The translations under genes were made by a program, and so were the position numbers. The notes beneath the pieces were generated by a model. That model ran no database searches and had not been told where the DNA came from. It saw nothing but the letters and a program-made list of their open reading frames with translations. From Palaemon carinicauda (taxonomy: Eukaryota > Arthropoda > Malacostraca > Decapoda > Palaemonidae): DNA of 64,000 bases. The DNA is taken from positions 74,651,019 to 74,715,018 of the forward strand of contig NC_090729.1 in the NCBI RefSeq assembly GCF_036898095.1. Direction: 5' to 3'. Numbering within the stretch: position 1 is the first letter of the stretch; each line of letters begins with the position of its first letter. Below are positions 48,242 to 60,114 of this stretch, piece after piece.

Positions 48242-49816
48242 TTGTTCCAGTCGAGGGACATGGCGTCCACTGCTTCCGCTAGAGGGTCCTCGTACGGGGC
48301 CACGTATCGAGGAAGTTTCTTGTCGCTCGTCGCGAAGAGGTCAATCAGCAGTTCCGGGACTTGATATAAGATGAAGGAGAATGATCTTGCGTCTAGGGAC
48401 CATTCTGACTTATCGGAACTATCCTGGATAGGGCGTCCGCTGTCATGTTGCGGAACCCTTGAAGGGAAACTGCTGATAAGTGCCATCTCTTATTTTCTGC
48501 TAAACGGAAGATGGCCAACATCACTTGGTTGAGTTGAGGTGATCTCGAGCCTTGACAATTCAGACATCTCATTACCACCTCACTGTCTAGAATCAGTCTT
48601 ATATGGACTGAAGGGCGAGGGGATAATCTCTTAAGTGTGAGGAAGACTGCCATGGCCCTAAAATGTTGATATGGAAGGTCTTGAATAGAGAGGACCAAGT
48701 TTCTTGAACTTTCCGTTGATGAGAGTGACCTCCCCATCCTTCCGATGATGCATCCGTGTGGATGATGACTGTGGGTGGAGGCAGTTGCAGAGGTGTTGAC
48801 CTCTTGAAGTTCCTGGCCTCCGACCATGGCTTGAGAAGTGATCGTAGTTGACTCGGTATTGGTCTTCTTAGATCTCTTCGAGCGTTTGATGCGTATCTTC
48901 TCCAGACTCCTCCTGATGCATCTTTTAGCTGTGCTCTTAGTACTGGGTCTGTCACTGATGCAAACTGAAGGGAGCCCAGCACTCTCTCCTGTTGGCATCT
49001 TGAAATCCTGTTGGATTTTAGAAGTCTCTTGACAGATCCCGCTGTCTCTCTTCTCTTCTTTAATGGAATGGAGAGGCGATGTGACTGTAAGTCCCAATGT
49101 ATGCCTAGTCATTGAAACTTCTGAGCTGAAGATAGTCGAGACTTTTTGGTGTTGATCTTGAATCCTAGATGTTCCAGGAACTGGATCACTTATCACTTTC
49201 TTGGATGCTTGCATGCATTTCGTCTCAGATGCTGCCCACACCAGCCAATCGTCCAGATAGGATACCACCTGGACCCCTTGTTGAACGACTGCTTCTGCAA
49301 GCTTCTTGAAGATCCTTGGGGCTATGTTTAGTCCGAAGGACATGGCTCAGAAAGCGTACTTTCTTTTTTGTAGCCTGAATCCTAGGTAGGAGGAGAGTTG
49401 GCGATTGATCGGAATGTGCCAATAGGCATCTGCCATGTTTATGGAGACTGTGTATGCCCTTTTGGGCAACAGGGCCCTTATGTGTTGAAGGGTCAGCATC
49501 TTGAACTTGTCGTTCTCGATAAACTTGTTGAGTGGCGACAAATCCAGAATGACTGAGTTTGTCTGAGTCCTTCTTGGGAACACAAAACAGCCTTCCTTGG
49601 AATTTGATTGACTTTGCTCTCCTTATCACCCTATTTGCTCAAGAGCTCCCGGGTGTATTCTTTCAGAACAGGGGTGGAGTGTTGGAAGAATTGAGGAAAT
49701 GATGGTGGAGCTGTCTTCCAGCTCCAACCTAGTCCATTCTTGATTAAGCTGTGGGCCCAGGGATCGAAGGTCCAACGATCCCGGAAGAGTCGGAGTCTTC
49801 CTCCTACCGGAAGCAC
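48000..49816 (-). pseudogene. DIRS C reverse transcriptase and RNase H
   Basis: It begins near 49816 (MLPVGGRLRLFRDRWTFD). LDLSPLNKFIENDKF (near 49550) and KRAYTVSINMADAYWHIP (near 49440) follow; the first catalytic Asp is written Asn (INMADAY versus IDLADAY in D). A TGA at 49347-49349 stands where D has Arg. The active site YLDDW is intact (49248-49259). RNase H shows IHTDASSEGWGGHSH (near 48750), FHINI, LILDSEVVMRCLNCQGS (near 48590) and NMTADALSRI (near 48440). Frames change at several points. It overlaps the start of the recombinase. Confidence 0.82.
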
Positions 49817-49817
49817 A

Positions 49818-51748
49818 TCATTGCTTCTGGTTTCCGGAGGGCTTGCCTCCTTGACCGCGTGCTCCCCTACCCCCTCCTCCTCTCAAGGGACGTCTAGAGG
49901 AATCTCTACCTGACCCCCTAGCTTTAGGGCGAAAGGTGGTGGTCTGCCTCTCATAGGCGGGAGTAAAGGCTGGTGACTGAGTCACCACCTGCTGGGGTAC
50001 CATCTGGTAGGTGGGTTGGGGCTGTGCCACCAACTGTGGCACCGCGGTCATGGGAAGTTGTTGTTGTTGTCTAGCAGAGCGAGATGGCACTCTCGGCCTC
50101 TGTCTTCCTCTTCGGTTGGGGACCCTCATCCGGAGAAGACTTCCTCTTAGCCGACATGCCCCACTTCTGGAGAAGATTTCTATTCTCCGTGGCGGCCTTG
50201 TCGACTATTTCTTTGACCAATTCGTTTGAGAATAGGTCTTTTCCCCAGATATTGGAAGATATCAACTTCCTGGGTTCGTGTTTGACCACAGCCGAGGCAA
50301 ACACGAACTCTCTACAAGCCCTTCTTGCCCTAACAAAGCTATAGAAGTCTTTCGTTAGGGTTGCAAAGTGTGTTTTGACTATGACCATGAACATATCCGG
50401 GGATCTCTTTTCACTGGCCATTGGCTCCAGGGTCACCTGGAGGGACAGAGAGGCAGCAAGTCTCTCCTTTGTATCCTGTTCCCTACGCTGGAGAAACTCA
50501 GACAACTTGGGAAGGTTTTTGCTAAACTGACGTCCAGCGATATCAGCCTCCAACTTTAAGACTGAGAAGGTAAGCTGAATATCCTTCCAGTCCTTGTGAT
50601 CCATTGGCAAAGCTAGGGAAAGGGGTCTACAGTCCTCCAGTGTAGGGCAAGGTTTCCCAGCTTCCACTGCCTTAATCACCGCCTTAAAACCTTTTTCCGC
50701 AAAGGGGAAGGCCATAGTTGCTGGAGCAAGAAAAGAGGGATGTTTCTTGCTCAGGGCTGGCACCTTAGAATTGGTGAAGCCCCTGTCCTTCAAACTGCTG
50801 GCTAGCAAAGCCTGAGCCTTCGTTTGGTCAAGACTATAGGCTCTGTCTCCTCCTTGGATACAGGTTCTGCCCTTAGACAAATGAAGCAGTCTGGATAGGA
50901 CTTAAAGCTGGGCCAGAACTCAATGTCCTCGATAAAGACAGCTCCCAGCTTCTCTGAAATAAAGATCTTACCGTTCGTAATTGGCATGTACTCGGCTTGC
51001 CTCCACGGGTTTACCTCAGAGCACGAGGGAAGATCCTTTACGTTGAGTCTCCTCTGAGACCCAAGGTTTGCTGCAAGCTGAAGAATCTCTTTCCTTAGCT
51101 CAGCTTCTCTTTGTTCCCTCTTCTTCTCGAACATCTCCATCATAGCTTTGATGGCAGACGGGGTGTCGTCCGACTTTTCAGGTTGAGAAGCGGAGGACGT
51201 AGAGGGTACGGTTCTGGGGCAGGAACCGACGAAACAGAGACTGTTTCTACTTCATCCTCTTCCGTCTCTGGAGCCAACGTTGACTCCTCATCTCGACCTT
51301 CCGCCAGAAGGTCCTTTTCGGTGTCCTCTGACACCTCTGACATCCTCTCATCTAGATGGATGTCCTTCATCGCATCTGAGACATCCGTATCCATGGCTAT
51401 CTGGATGCAAGGGATCTCAGGGTGAGGCTGAGGAATAACCGCATCCGCAGATGCATTGGGGGAATAAACAGGCCCTCATACGCTCACTAGGGAGGTAAGG
51501 CCCCGTGGCATTCTTCTGGAAGCCACAAACCCATCTTCGCAGCTTGTTCCGAGCTGCATCCCTTGACTCCGCTGTCTTGGGATTCTCAAAAGCCTCATAC
51601 ACCTCATACACAGTACATACCTGGGGGTCCCAGTATCTGAGAGGTCCCTTAGTGATGGAACAACGGGAGTGTGTCTTACACTCCAGGTGGCTGCAGAAGT
51701 CCCTGCTACGCACGTTGCAGAAGACCTGCCGCACTTCACATGGTCCTC
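49818..51748 (-). pseudogene. DIRS C gag, lightly broken
   Basis: It starts after a splice acceptor (AG at 51750-51749). A Cys/His-rich N-terminus (FCNVRSRDFCSHLEC, then YWDP) is followed by ARNKLRRWVCGFQKNATGPYL, an acidic middle (near 51140-51394), and a large conserved domain (50880-50130: ALSKKHPSFLAP, CPTLEDCRPLSLALP, SFVRARRACREFVFA, KLISSNIWGKDLF). A basic tail with Arg-Gly repeats ends in GNQKQ (stop 49818-49820). Two or three frame changes separate these blocks. The product should package element RNA; the RGG tail fits RNA binding. Confidence 0.78.
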
Positions 51749-54084
51749 CTGTAAAGAGAGGAAAATAAAATGAGTATAAAGTAGTCTATCTCACTAGATA
51801 AACTAATAAATATTATAATAATATTTTCCATTTTATTTTATAGCATATAGCTTAGGATAGGTAAGCTAGAAATGAATTAGGAAAGACACATACGTGTGTT
51901 TCCCGCCCAGCCAATTGCTGTGACCTCCCTCAAAATTAACCCTAGGGTTAACCTCCTCAGGAGGCCTGGTGGAAGAGTCTAGCCTATAAGGATAGGAAAG
52001 TGTAACTAACACTCACTTCCAAAAGGATTAATAATGAGGGTCATTAACTGATCATCTATCAGTATATAGAAGGGGAATTCCTTTCCCAATCTTATGAAGT
52101 CTCAACAATAGACTGCGCCTGGACACACAGAGTATGTTGGAAAATTTAACTACTGTATACTTTTACACCATAGTTTTTTGTCTGCAGAATGCTCTATACT
52201 ACAGATATACTGGCTACTGTATATACATATACCGTAGTTGCCGCCGGCACGTAGCCGGCAAGGCTAGTACCTAAGGCATGATTCAACTGACACGATATTG
52301 ATAATTTTTATGGCCGGCGACCCCCCGGACCGCCGGCGGCTTGCCGGACGCCGGCGGGTCACCGGCTGTCGGCACACTATCCCAGGCAGCATTCAATGTG
52401 ATAGGGTAGTGGCCGGTATACCAGACTTGGCCGGCTGTTGCCGGCTAAGTCAGATGTGACAGAGAATCAATGGCTGTCGGTCCACAAGTCTAGCCCGCAT
52501 CTTGCCGGCAAGGTTAGTGGCCGGCAGCCGCCAGTTAGGTTAGCACCTGGCGGCACTAGTTAATAGTGAGAGAGAGAAAGCAAGGAGTGAAGGGTGATGT
52601 AAGAGCACTGTCTCACTTCCTTCCTCCGGAATGACGGTTCTAATGGAAGGGGAGAATATGAGATAATCAAGCTTCCACCCATCCACCTCCATCGCCAGTC
52701 CCTGCTGGCATAGGATGTGAATGGCAGCCCAAGGGAGGACTGAAGAACACTCTAAAGTAAGTGGGTCTTCTGCCAGCAGCTAGACCTGCCTCCATAGCTA
52801 TCCCGGAGCCCACGTCCGATAGGGAAGCTACATGACTAGGCCATACAAGCAGAAGCCCAAGCTGGCCCTGCAACCTGCCGGCAATCGGCGCGATTGTAGA
52901 AAAATGGCCTCAGGGATGTGATGGCCTAGGACAGAATGGGGAGGGGAAAGTGTCCTGTATAAGGTGTGAGAGGAGTCGGCAGCATGTCGGCCCTACCACA
53001 CCTTGAGAAAGCTCTGTTTCAGTATCGGCGCCATCCTAGGCGGCTGGAGAAATCGATCCCCAGCCTAGGGTCTGCCAATACAGTAAGGGGGCCGGCATCA
53101 TCTAGCCGACACCCTTAACATAGAGAAACAGAGTTCCCATGCCGGTGCCATCCTAGGCAGCAGAATAATCTCTATTCTTCAGCCTAGGGTCTGCAAGCAC
53201 AGGACTAGTTGACTAAACCACAGGGAGAAGGGGGATCACATGACCCCTTCAAGTGCAGTCTAGGGAGGCAAAGCCTCCTATGCCAACAAACAAGCCCTAA
53301 CAGGGGAGTACATTCACCCTGTCAACCAGTTGCCGGCATACGACAAGTACTCTGAGGTTCTGACCCAAACCCAAAGCTCACCATCAGTAGCTAGGTGAAG
53401 GGGCAGAAAAACCCTAGCCTAGTCTTGCCTGAATGACAATTCGAGACAAGATCTGCTAGGATTGTAGCCATAGGATACACTCAGAGGGAAGGAGGGATTA
53501 CCCTATATATGAGGGTAACCGGGGAGATTGTATGAAAGTATACTAAAGCCCCTAGGCTACTAGCCTAGCGACAGTGAGATCGACTACTTAACTCATCGAA
53601 GCTCTCTCGTATACTATCTTAGAAGAGGAAATTTTATATGCAATCCATATATCTTACATGTATAAATTGCCTATTATCTTCATTTAATTTTAATAACACC
53701 AGGAACACTTATTATATCATGCAAGAGAGTAAACTATATCGCCTAGGCTAAGAAGCCTAGCGTCAACAAGATCGGCTACCTAATTCGCCAAAACTAATAT
53801 GAATACTATCGGCATAATATAATTAATTCCTAGCAATGAAGACTAAATAGCTAATTATATTTATTTAAGCTATTATACCGGGAAAGTCGTTCTGGCTAAC
53901 TAAATAACTCATGCGTTACGAACGACAGCGCCGAAGAGGCCTCCGGTCTAGGCAATAGCTCTGCCAAAAAACCAGATCAATTCGATTCAATTTTCTACTT
54001 TACGGCCAGAGCTAAATTTATACAGCATAAGAATCAAATACTCAACTTTCCAGAGGCAGAAGAGGCTGGAGATTGCATAATAAA
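51749..54084 (-). other. DIRS C leader, GCCGGC-rich, with 3' splice site
   Basis: About 2.3 kb without a convincing frame. At its gag-proximal end the minus strand reads TTCCTCTCTTTACAG, a good acceptor. The segments 52235-52560 and 52860-53350 hold many GCCGGC or CCGGC words in otherwise AT-balanced DNA. The distal part (53640-54084) is AT-rich and shows patches shared with the D leader (AACACCAGGAACACT against AACACTAGGAACACT, GCGCCGAAGA). It ends at the 3' end of D. Confidence 0.6.
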
Positions 54085-54623
54085 CGGATTTTGAGCAAAG
54101 CGAAAAATCTATTTTTGGGTGAGATGGCCATGTCGTCCTGATGGAAGGTTCCTTCAGTAGCTTCCTTTGTATATATATAACAACTAAAATATTCCCAGAG
54201 AATTAAACTAAAGGTTTTCACAGAATTCTAACTTCTGAAGCGAGTATTCTAAGGGTTATCCCTTTAGAATATCGTATATCAACAGGGGACGCATGCATTA
54301 ACACGTCACATGGCCATCTGCACCCCACCTAGCGTTTACGCTTCGAGGGAGGAATGTGGCGAGGGAATGTGGGAAGTAACTGTTACAATACTCGCAACGT
54401 AAACAAACCGGCGCCATACTTGCGTGACGTCACGTCCGCCCACTTCATTCCGTTCTAGCTATAACCAGCCTCCGCGATACAATACAGCAGGGAGGGGCCT
54501 AGCAGGCTGAACTGGAACAGTTGGGCGGGTCCATCAGGACGACATGGCCATCTCACCCAAAAATAGATTTTTCGCTTCGCTCAAAATCCGTTTTTTGGGC
54601 TCAAGCCATGTCGTCCTGATGGA
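54085..54623 (-). repeat. DIRS D 3' module with near-perfect 61-bp inverted repeats
   Basis: Arms at 54085-54145 and 54530-54590 match in 60 of 61 positions and enclose 384 bp. A 19-bp piece (GCCATGTCGTCCTGATGGA, 54605-54623) pairs with the first 19 bases of the second arm across a 56-base loop. The arrangement equals that of C and has the make-up of a DIRS terminus plus internal complementary region. Confidence 0.9.
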
Positions 54624-55390
54624 AGTACTAGAGAATTAATGTATCGTGGATTTTTTTCCAATTCAAGTGCCTGGTACTCCGAATAAACGTTCCGTAGTCT
54701 GGTGACCAAAGAGACCGTGACATCTCTGTTAAATGTCACTACCAGAGGCATTACAATGACCTGGCGTCCCGCCCCCCTGGCGAGGAAGGTCCTAGTAGGA
54801 CAAGAGGAACATCTCGAAGTAATCTGAGGAAGAAAGACTCGCCTGGATAAGAAATCGTGCCGGTCTCAAGACAGATCAGAAGGGTAAATATTTGTGTAGG
54901 AACAAATTTATACCATTAGGTGAGTACATAAGAGATAGTAGGTATACTAATCATAATAACTCTAGAATAGGTTCAGTAAAATGCGAACAGCAATATATTT
55001 TCATATAAAATTAGGAGCGAAAGAGACGCATGTTGTAAATAAAATAAATATTTTATTTGAAATTAGCATGGAAATATGAAAATTTGTGTACAATAATAAA
55101 ATACAATAATAGACATAGATATGGTAAAAGATGGTGGTGCAGAATCTGAAAGGGAAACAATCATTTCTGTAATCACTAGTTCCCGAGGAACGTCAGTCTT
55201 TTAAGTCAAGATACACTTTATGTTCGAGAACATGTGGCACACGTGTACGAATCTATGTCGTTTCACCTTGGTAAAGGACAGTCCATTAGTGACACTAAGT
55301 GTCCCTTAAAATCACTATGAATCTCACTAGGGTCAACACAGGCACCCGTTTGAGTTAAAGTCCCGAAAAAACTCACTGTTCTACGCAGCA

Positions 55391-56605
55391 CTACACAGCT
55401 GGTTTCATCACGCTACCTGCTGCCACCACGAACCTCTTGACTTCTTGCACCTGGTTCGAATAGTGTTTGAAAAACAGTCTAGGGGACTTCCAGCCTGTGA
55501 AGGATCGGAGGCTTTCGAAATCCATTCCTTGGAAGAAATTTAGGGAAGAGGCGACTTTCCTGGGACCGTGACCTGCGGGTGTACTGTCAGGATCCGCTCT
55601 GCGAATGAAGTAGGTGATTTTCGCTCTTAAGTTGTTTTAGTGACAGGTCGCTGCCCGACGTTTCTCCTTTGAAAAGCTGTCCTCCACCAAAGTCAGAAGT
55701 TCTTCGAAGATAGACCTTAAGATTCTTCACTGGGCATAGAGAGACATCTTCCTTCAGGGGCAGATTCTCCAAGGGCCCCATCTTTTGGTGGGATGTTAAT
55801 TTTTAGCGAGAAACGTGGGGTCAGGGAAGAGGGTAAGTTCCCCCATGTCGGCGAACTGTATCTGGCCCTCTTCTCTTGATAATGCCACTATTTCACTGAC
55901 TCTGGCTCCCGAGGCGAGAGCAAAAAGGAAGATTACTTTCTGAGTCAAGTCCTTCAGAGGACAGGAATCGTTATCCAGGTTAGAGGCAAAATGAAGCACC
56001 TTATCCAGGGACCAGGTGATGGGTTTCGGTGGAGGTGCTGGACGGAGTCTAGCGCACGCCTTCGGTAGTTTATTAAAGATCTCGTTGGATAAATCTATTT
56101 GGAAGGTGTATAGGAGTGGTCTGGTCAAGGCCGATTTGCAAGTGGAAATCGTGTTGGCTGCCAAGCCTTGTCCATGAAGGTGAATAAAGGACATGAAAAA
56201 ATCTATGGAGATATCCGTAGGATTTTTTGCCTTGACGAAGGATACCCATTTATTCCAGGATGATTCATATTGTCTTTTGGTAGACTTTGTTTTATATTCC
56301 TCTAGGAAGTCTAAACTTTTCTTTGAGATCCCAAACCTTTTCCTCACGGCTAGGGAGAGAAAATCATGAGATGAAGATCCTTGACTTTCTTTGATGAACC
56401 GAAGACAGTCGACTTCTACACCTGTTGGGAGAGAACTGGGCCCGGCAGAGGGATCAGCTTGGGCTGTAGCTCCAGGACTAGGGGGAACCAATTGCTCTGG
56501 GGCCACTTGGGAGCCACTAGGGCTGCTGTTCCTTTGAAGGTTCTCAGTTTGGAGAGGACTTTCAGCAGAAGGTTGGGTGGGGGGAACAGGTAAATCTTGG
56601 ACCAT
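55391..56605 (-). pseudogene. DIRS D tyrosine recombinase, nearly intact
   Basis: ATG 56605-56603 opens MVQDLPVPP. The core-binding domain (TKSTKRQYESSWNKWVSFVKAK, near 56260) is followed by HLHGQGLAANTISTCKSAL. The catalytic domain keeps the first Arg (ASGARVSEIVALS, near 55915), H-x-x-R in HGPRK (near 55565), and the Tyr in RLFFKHYSNQ (near 55460); the stop is TAG 55391-55393. Lesions: TAA at 55796-55798, a one-base loss near 55750 and a one-base gain near 55632 that restores the frame. The enzyme should join a circular element copy to target DNA through a Tyr-DNA link. All the residues that I can place are present, so this is a recent copy. Confidence 0.87.
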
Positions 56606-58220
56606 CTGTTCCAGTCCAGGGACATGGCGTCCACTGTTTCCGCTTTGGGGTCCTCGTAAGGGGCCACATATCGAGGAAGTTGCTTGTTGTCGCTCTTCGT
56701 GAAGAGGTCGATCTGTAGTTCCGGGACTTGACGAGAGATGAAGGAGAATGATCTTGCGTCCAGGGACCATTTCGACTCTATGGGGTTTGTCCTCGATAGA
56801 GCGTCCGCCGTCACGTTGCGGAATCCTTGTAGGTGAACTGCAGACAGGTGCCACTTCTTCCTGTCCGCTAGGCGGAAGATGGGTAATAACACCTGATTTA
56901 GATGGGGCGATCTCGAGCCCTGACGATTGAGACATCTGACTACCACCGAGCTGTCCAGAGTTAGACGGATGTGTATCGAAGGACGCGGGGATAATTTCTT
57001 TAGGGTGAGAAGAACCGCCATGGCCTCCAAGATGTTGATGTGAAACGTCTTGAATAGGGGAGACCATGTTCCTTGAACTTGTCGTTGGTGGGAGTGGCCC
57101 CCCCACCCTCCAGAGAAGCGTCCGTGTGGATGTTGAGCGATGGAGGTGGAGGTTGGAGAGGGATTGATCTTTTCAAGGTCCTTGCTTCTGACCACGGGCT
57201 GAGCAGGGAGCGAAGTCTGTTTGGTAGGGGTCTCTTGAGGTCTTTTCGAGCGACGGATGCGTTTCGTCTCCAGACTCCTAATGCATCCTTTAGCTGTGCT
57301 CGTAGCACTGGGTTTGTCACTGAGGCGAACTGTAGTGAGCCGAGAACTTGCTCTTGCTGTCGTCTTGAGATCCGTTTGGATTTGAGAAGTCTTCTGACAG
57401 ACCCTGCTATTTCTTTCCTTTTCTTTAATGGAATGGAAAGGCGGTGTGACTGAAGATCCCAATGGATTCCTAACCATTGGAACTTCTGAGCTGGAGCGAG
57501 GCGAGACTTCTTGGTGTTTATCTTGAAACCCAGATGTTCCAGGAATTGGGTTACTTTGCTGCAAGCTGTCAAACACCTTTCTGGCGAAGTCGACCAGACT
57601 AGCCAGTCGTCGAGGTAGGCCATCACTTGGACGCCCTGAAGGCGTAGCTGGTGGACGATCGTGTCTGCTAGCTTGGTGAAGATTCTCGGAGCCACGTTGA
57701 GCCCGAAGGGCATGGCTCTGAAGGCGTAGCTTCTTCGGTTGAGCCGGAATCCTAGGTAGGAGGAAGCGTGGTGGTTCATTGGGATGTGCCAGTAGGCATC
57801 CGCCAGGTCTATTCAGACCATGTAGGCCTTGCGAGGCAGTAGGGCTCTTATTTGTTGAAGAGTCAGCATCTTGAATTTGTTGTTCACAATGAACTTGTTG
57901 AGGGGGGACAAGTCTAGAGTGACTCTGAGTTTGTCTGAGTCCTTCTTGGGAACACAAAACAGTCTTCCCTGGAACCTGGTGGACTTTACCCTCTTGATCA
58001 CCTTCTTGTTCAAGAGTTCTAGGACATATTCTTCCAAGAGGGGGGTTGATGGCTGGAAGAATTGGTGGAAGGTTGGAAGTGGTTGTGTCCAGCTCCAACC
58101 TAGTCCCTTCTTGATGATGCTGTGTGCCCAAGGATCGAAGGTCCAGCGATCCTGAAAGAGGCGGAGTCTTCCTCCCACCGGAAGCATTTCATTGCTTCTG
58201 GTTTCCCGAGGACTTGCCAC
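56416..58220 (-). pseudogene. DIRS D reverse transcriptase and RNase H, nearly intact
   Basis: The frame overlaps the end of gag by about 30 bases (MLPVGGRLRLFQDRWTFDPWAH from about 58180). GRLFCVPKKDSDKLRVTLDLSPLNKFI and RALLPRKAYMV are followed by TGA 57813-57815 and then IDLADAYWHIP with the first catalytic Asp. YLDDW is intact (57606-57617), and KKRKEIAGSVRRLL and QEQVLGSLQFASV follow. RNase H begins NIHTDASLEG (near 57130). One base is missing in a G-rich run near 57105, shifting the frame; FHINILEAMAVLLTL, LTLDSSVVVRCLNRQGS and RNVTADALSRT then complete the acidic set. The stop at 56416 overlaps the recombinase start by 190 bases, usual for DIRS. Confidence 0.87.
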
Positions 58221-60114
58221 CTCGGCCGTTAGCTCCCCTTCCTCCTCTGCCCCTGGAGGGGCGGCGCGAGGAGTCTCTGCCTGAGCCTCTACCTCTGGGA
58301 CGAAAGGTAGTTGACTGACGCTCGTAGGCAGGGGTAAAGGCCTGTGATTGTGACACCACCGGTTGGGGGACCAACTGAAAGGTCTGTTGCGGTTGAGTGA
58401 CCACTTGGGGAGTAGCGGGAGCCGGAAACTGGCGTTTGGGTTGACGCTGCTGGGGTCTTGGTTTGGAGGATTTCCTCTTAGGCTGAGGGCCTTCGTCCTA
58501 GGAGGATTTCCTCTTTTACGACATGCCCCATTTGTTGAGAAGGTTCCGATTCTCAGAGGCGGCCTTGTCGACTATCTCTTTCACCAAGTCAGAGAAAGAG
58601 ATGTTTACCCCAGATGTTAGAGGAGATGAGTTTCCAGGGTTCGTGTTTCACTGCCGCGTTGGCAAACACGAATTCTCTGCAGGTTCTTCTGGACCTGATG
58701 AAGCTGTACAGGTCCTTCATCACAGTCACTAGGTGGGTTTTTGCAAGAACCATATAGAGGTCTGGGACTCTCAACGTCCCCAGCCATGACTCGAGCTGAA
58801 TCTGATGAGACAGGGAGGCAGCCACTCTCTCTTTGGTCTCTTGCTCCCGACGAAGAAGGTGGTCATTCAATTTCGGGAGGTCCTCGTTAAACTGACGTCC
58901 AGCTACGTCAGGGTCCAGCTTCCCAACCGTGAAGGTGTACTGGATATCTTTCCAGAACTTGTCGTCGGGGGGAAGGGCGAGGGAGAGGGGCCTACACTCC
59001 TCCAGGGTAGGACAGGGTTTTCCTTCTTCCACCGCCTTCATGACCGCGTGAAAGGCTTTTTCCACAAAGGGGAAGGATGCGGAAGGGGGAGCAAGAAAGG
59101 ACGGGTGCTTCTTGCTTAGAGCTGGCATTTTCGAATTAGTAAAGCCGCGGCTCTTCAGGCAATCTTCCAGTAAAGCTTGGGCCTTTGAGTGATCGAACAC
59201 GATCACCTCTTTGGGCTCAGTCTCCTCCTTGGAGGCCGGTTCGGTCTTAAGTCAGACGTAACAATCCGGGTAAGCTTCGAAATTAGGGAAGAATTCCACT
59301 TCTTCCAGGAGGATAGACCCTAGCTTGTCATTTATGAATATCTTGCCAGTTGTGATTGGCATATGCTGGGCGTACCTCCAGGGGTTAGACTCCGAGCAGG
59401 AAGGATGATCCTTAACCGAGATCTTCTTCGGTTGCCTCAATTCCAAGAAACGGCTTTTAATCTGGGCGGAATGCTTACTAAGCTTCTCGTCCATTAAGGC
59501 CACCAATACCCGGATGGCATCTTCAGTGGCAGGCAGCAGGGGCTGCGGTGCGGCGGAGGTAGAGGGGACTGGCTCCTCGGCCACTACGGGAGCTGCCGGA
59601 GGTGGAGGGGCGACCTCGCCCTCCGAATCAGGGTATTCCACCTGATCCTCTTCTTCCTCCAGATCCTCGCCCATGAGGGTCCTCTCGGTGTCGTCGGACA
59701 CGTCCGACATCTTTTCCACCTCGTCTAGACTACACTTGCTAAGCGTAGTCTCGATGTCCGGTTCTACGGTCACTTGAACCAAGGGGATCTGATCCTGGGG
59801 GATCACAGAATCTGCCAACGCTTTCGGAAAAAGGATGGCCCTCATCTTCTCGTTGGGGAGATACGGCACGGCAGCATTTTTCTGGAAACTGCGCACCCAC
59901 CTGCGCAGTTTCTCTCGAGCATTGTCCCTGGCTTCTAAGGACGGGGGGTTGTCAAACCCCTCGTCAAGGAGGCCTTTGCAGACTGGGCAGGAGACTGGAT
60001 CCCAGTACTTGTGGTTGCCCTTCTTTGCTGTACAGGGGGCTGACACGCACCGTGCCCGTAAAAGTCCGGGCGGCGGACCGAGCAGAAGGGGCTTTCACAT
60101 TTCACGTACTCCTC
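58189..60114 (-). pseudogene. DIRS D gag, lightly broken
   Basis: The coding exon starts after a splice acceptor (AG at 60116-60115) with EEYVKCESPFCSVRRPDF. After a frame change near 60050 it continues PCTAKKGNHKYWDP, CPVCKGLLDEGFDN and REKLRRWVRSFQKNAAVPYL. An acidic, Pro-rich middle (59560-59720) leads to SCSESNPWRYAQHMPITTGKIF. TGA 59252-59254 interrupts. The conserved large domain follows (ALSKKHPSFLAPPSASFPF, CPTLEECRPLSLALPP, SFIRSRRTCREFVFA, KLISSNIWGKHLF), with a further frame change at 58590. The basic RG-rich tail ends in GNQKQ (stop 58189). A Cys-rich N-terminus and an RGG tail suggest RNA binding. Confidence 0.8.

Noticed and set aside
57813..59254. TGA codons in DIRS D read as a possible recoding signal (for instance selenocysteine or a read-through between domains)
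   Set aside because: The sites fall inside conserved domains, differ from the places of stops in C, and no context or structure common to both was seen. Ordinary mutation is simpler.
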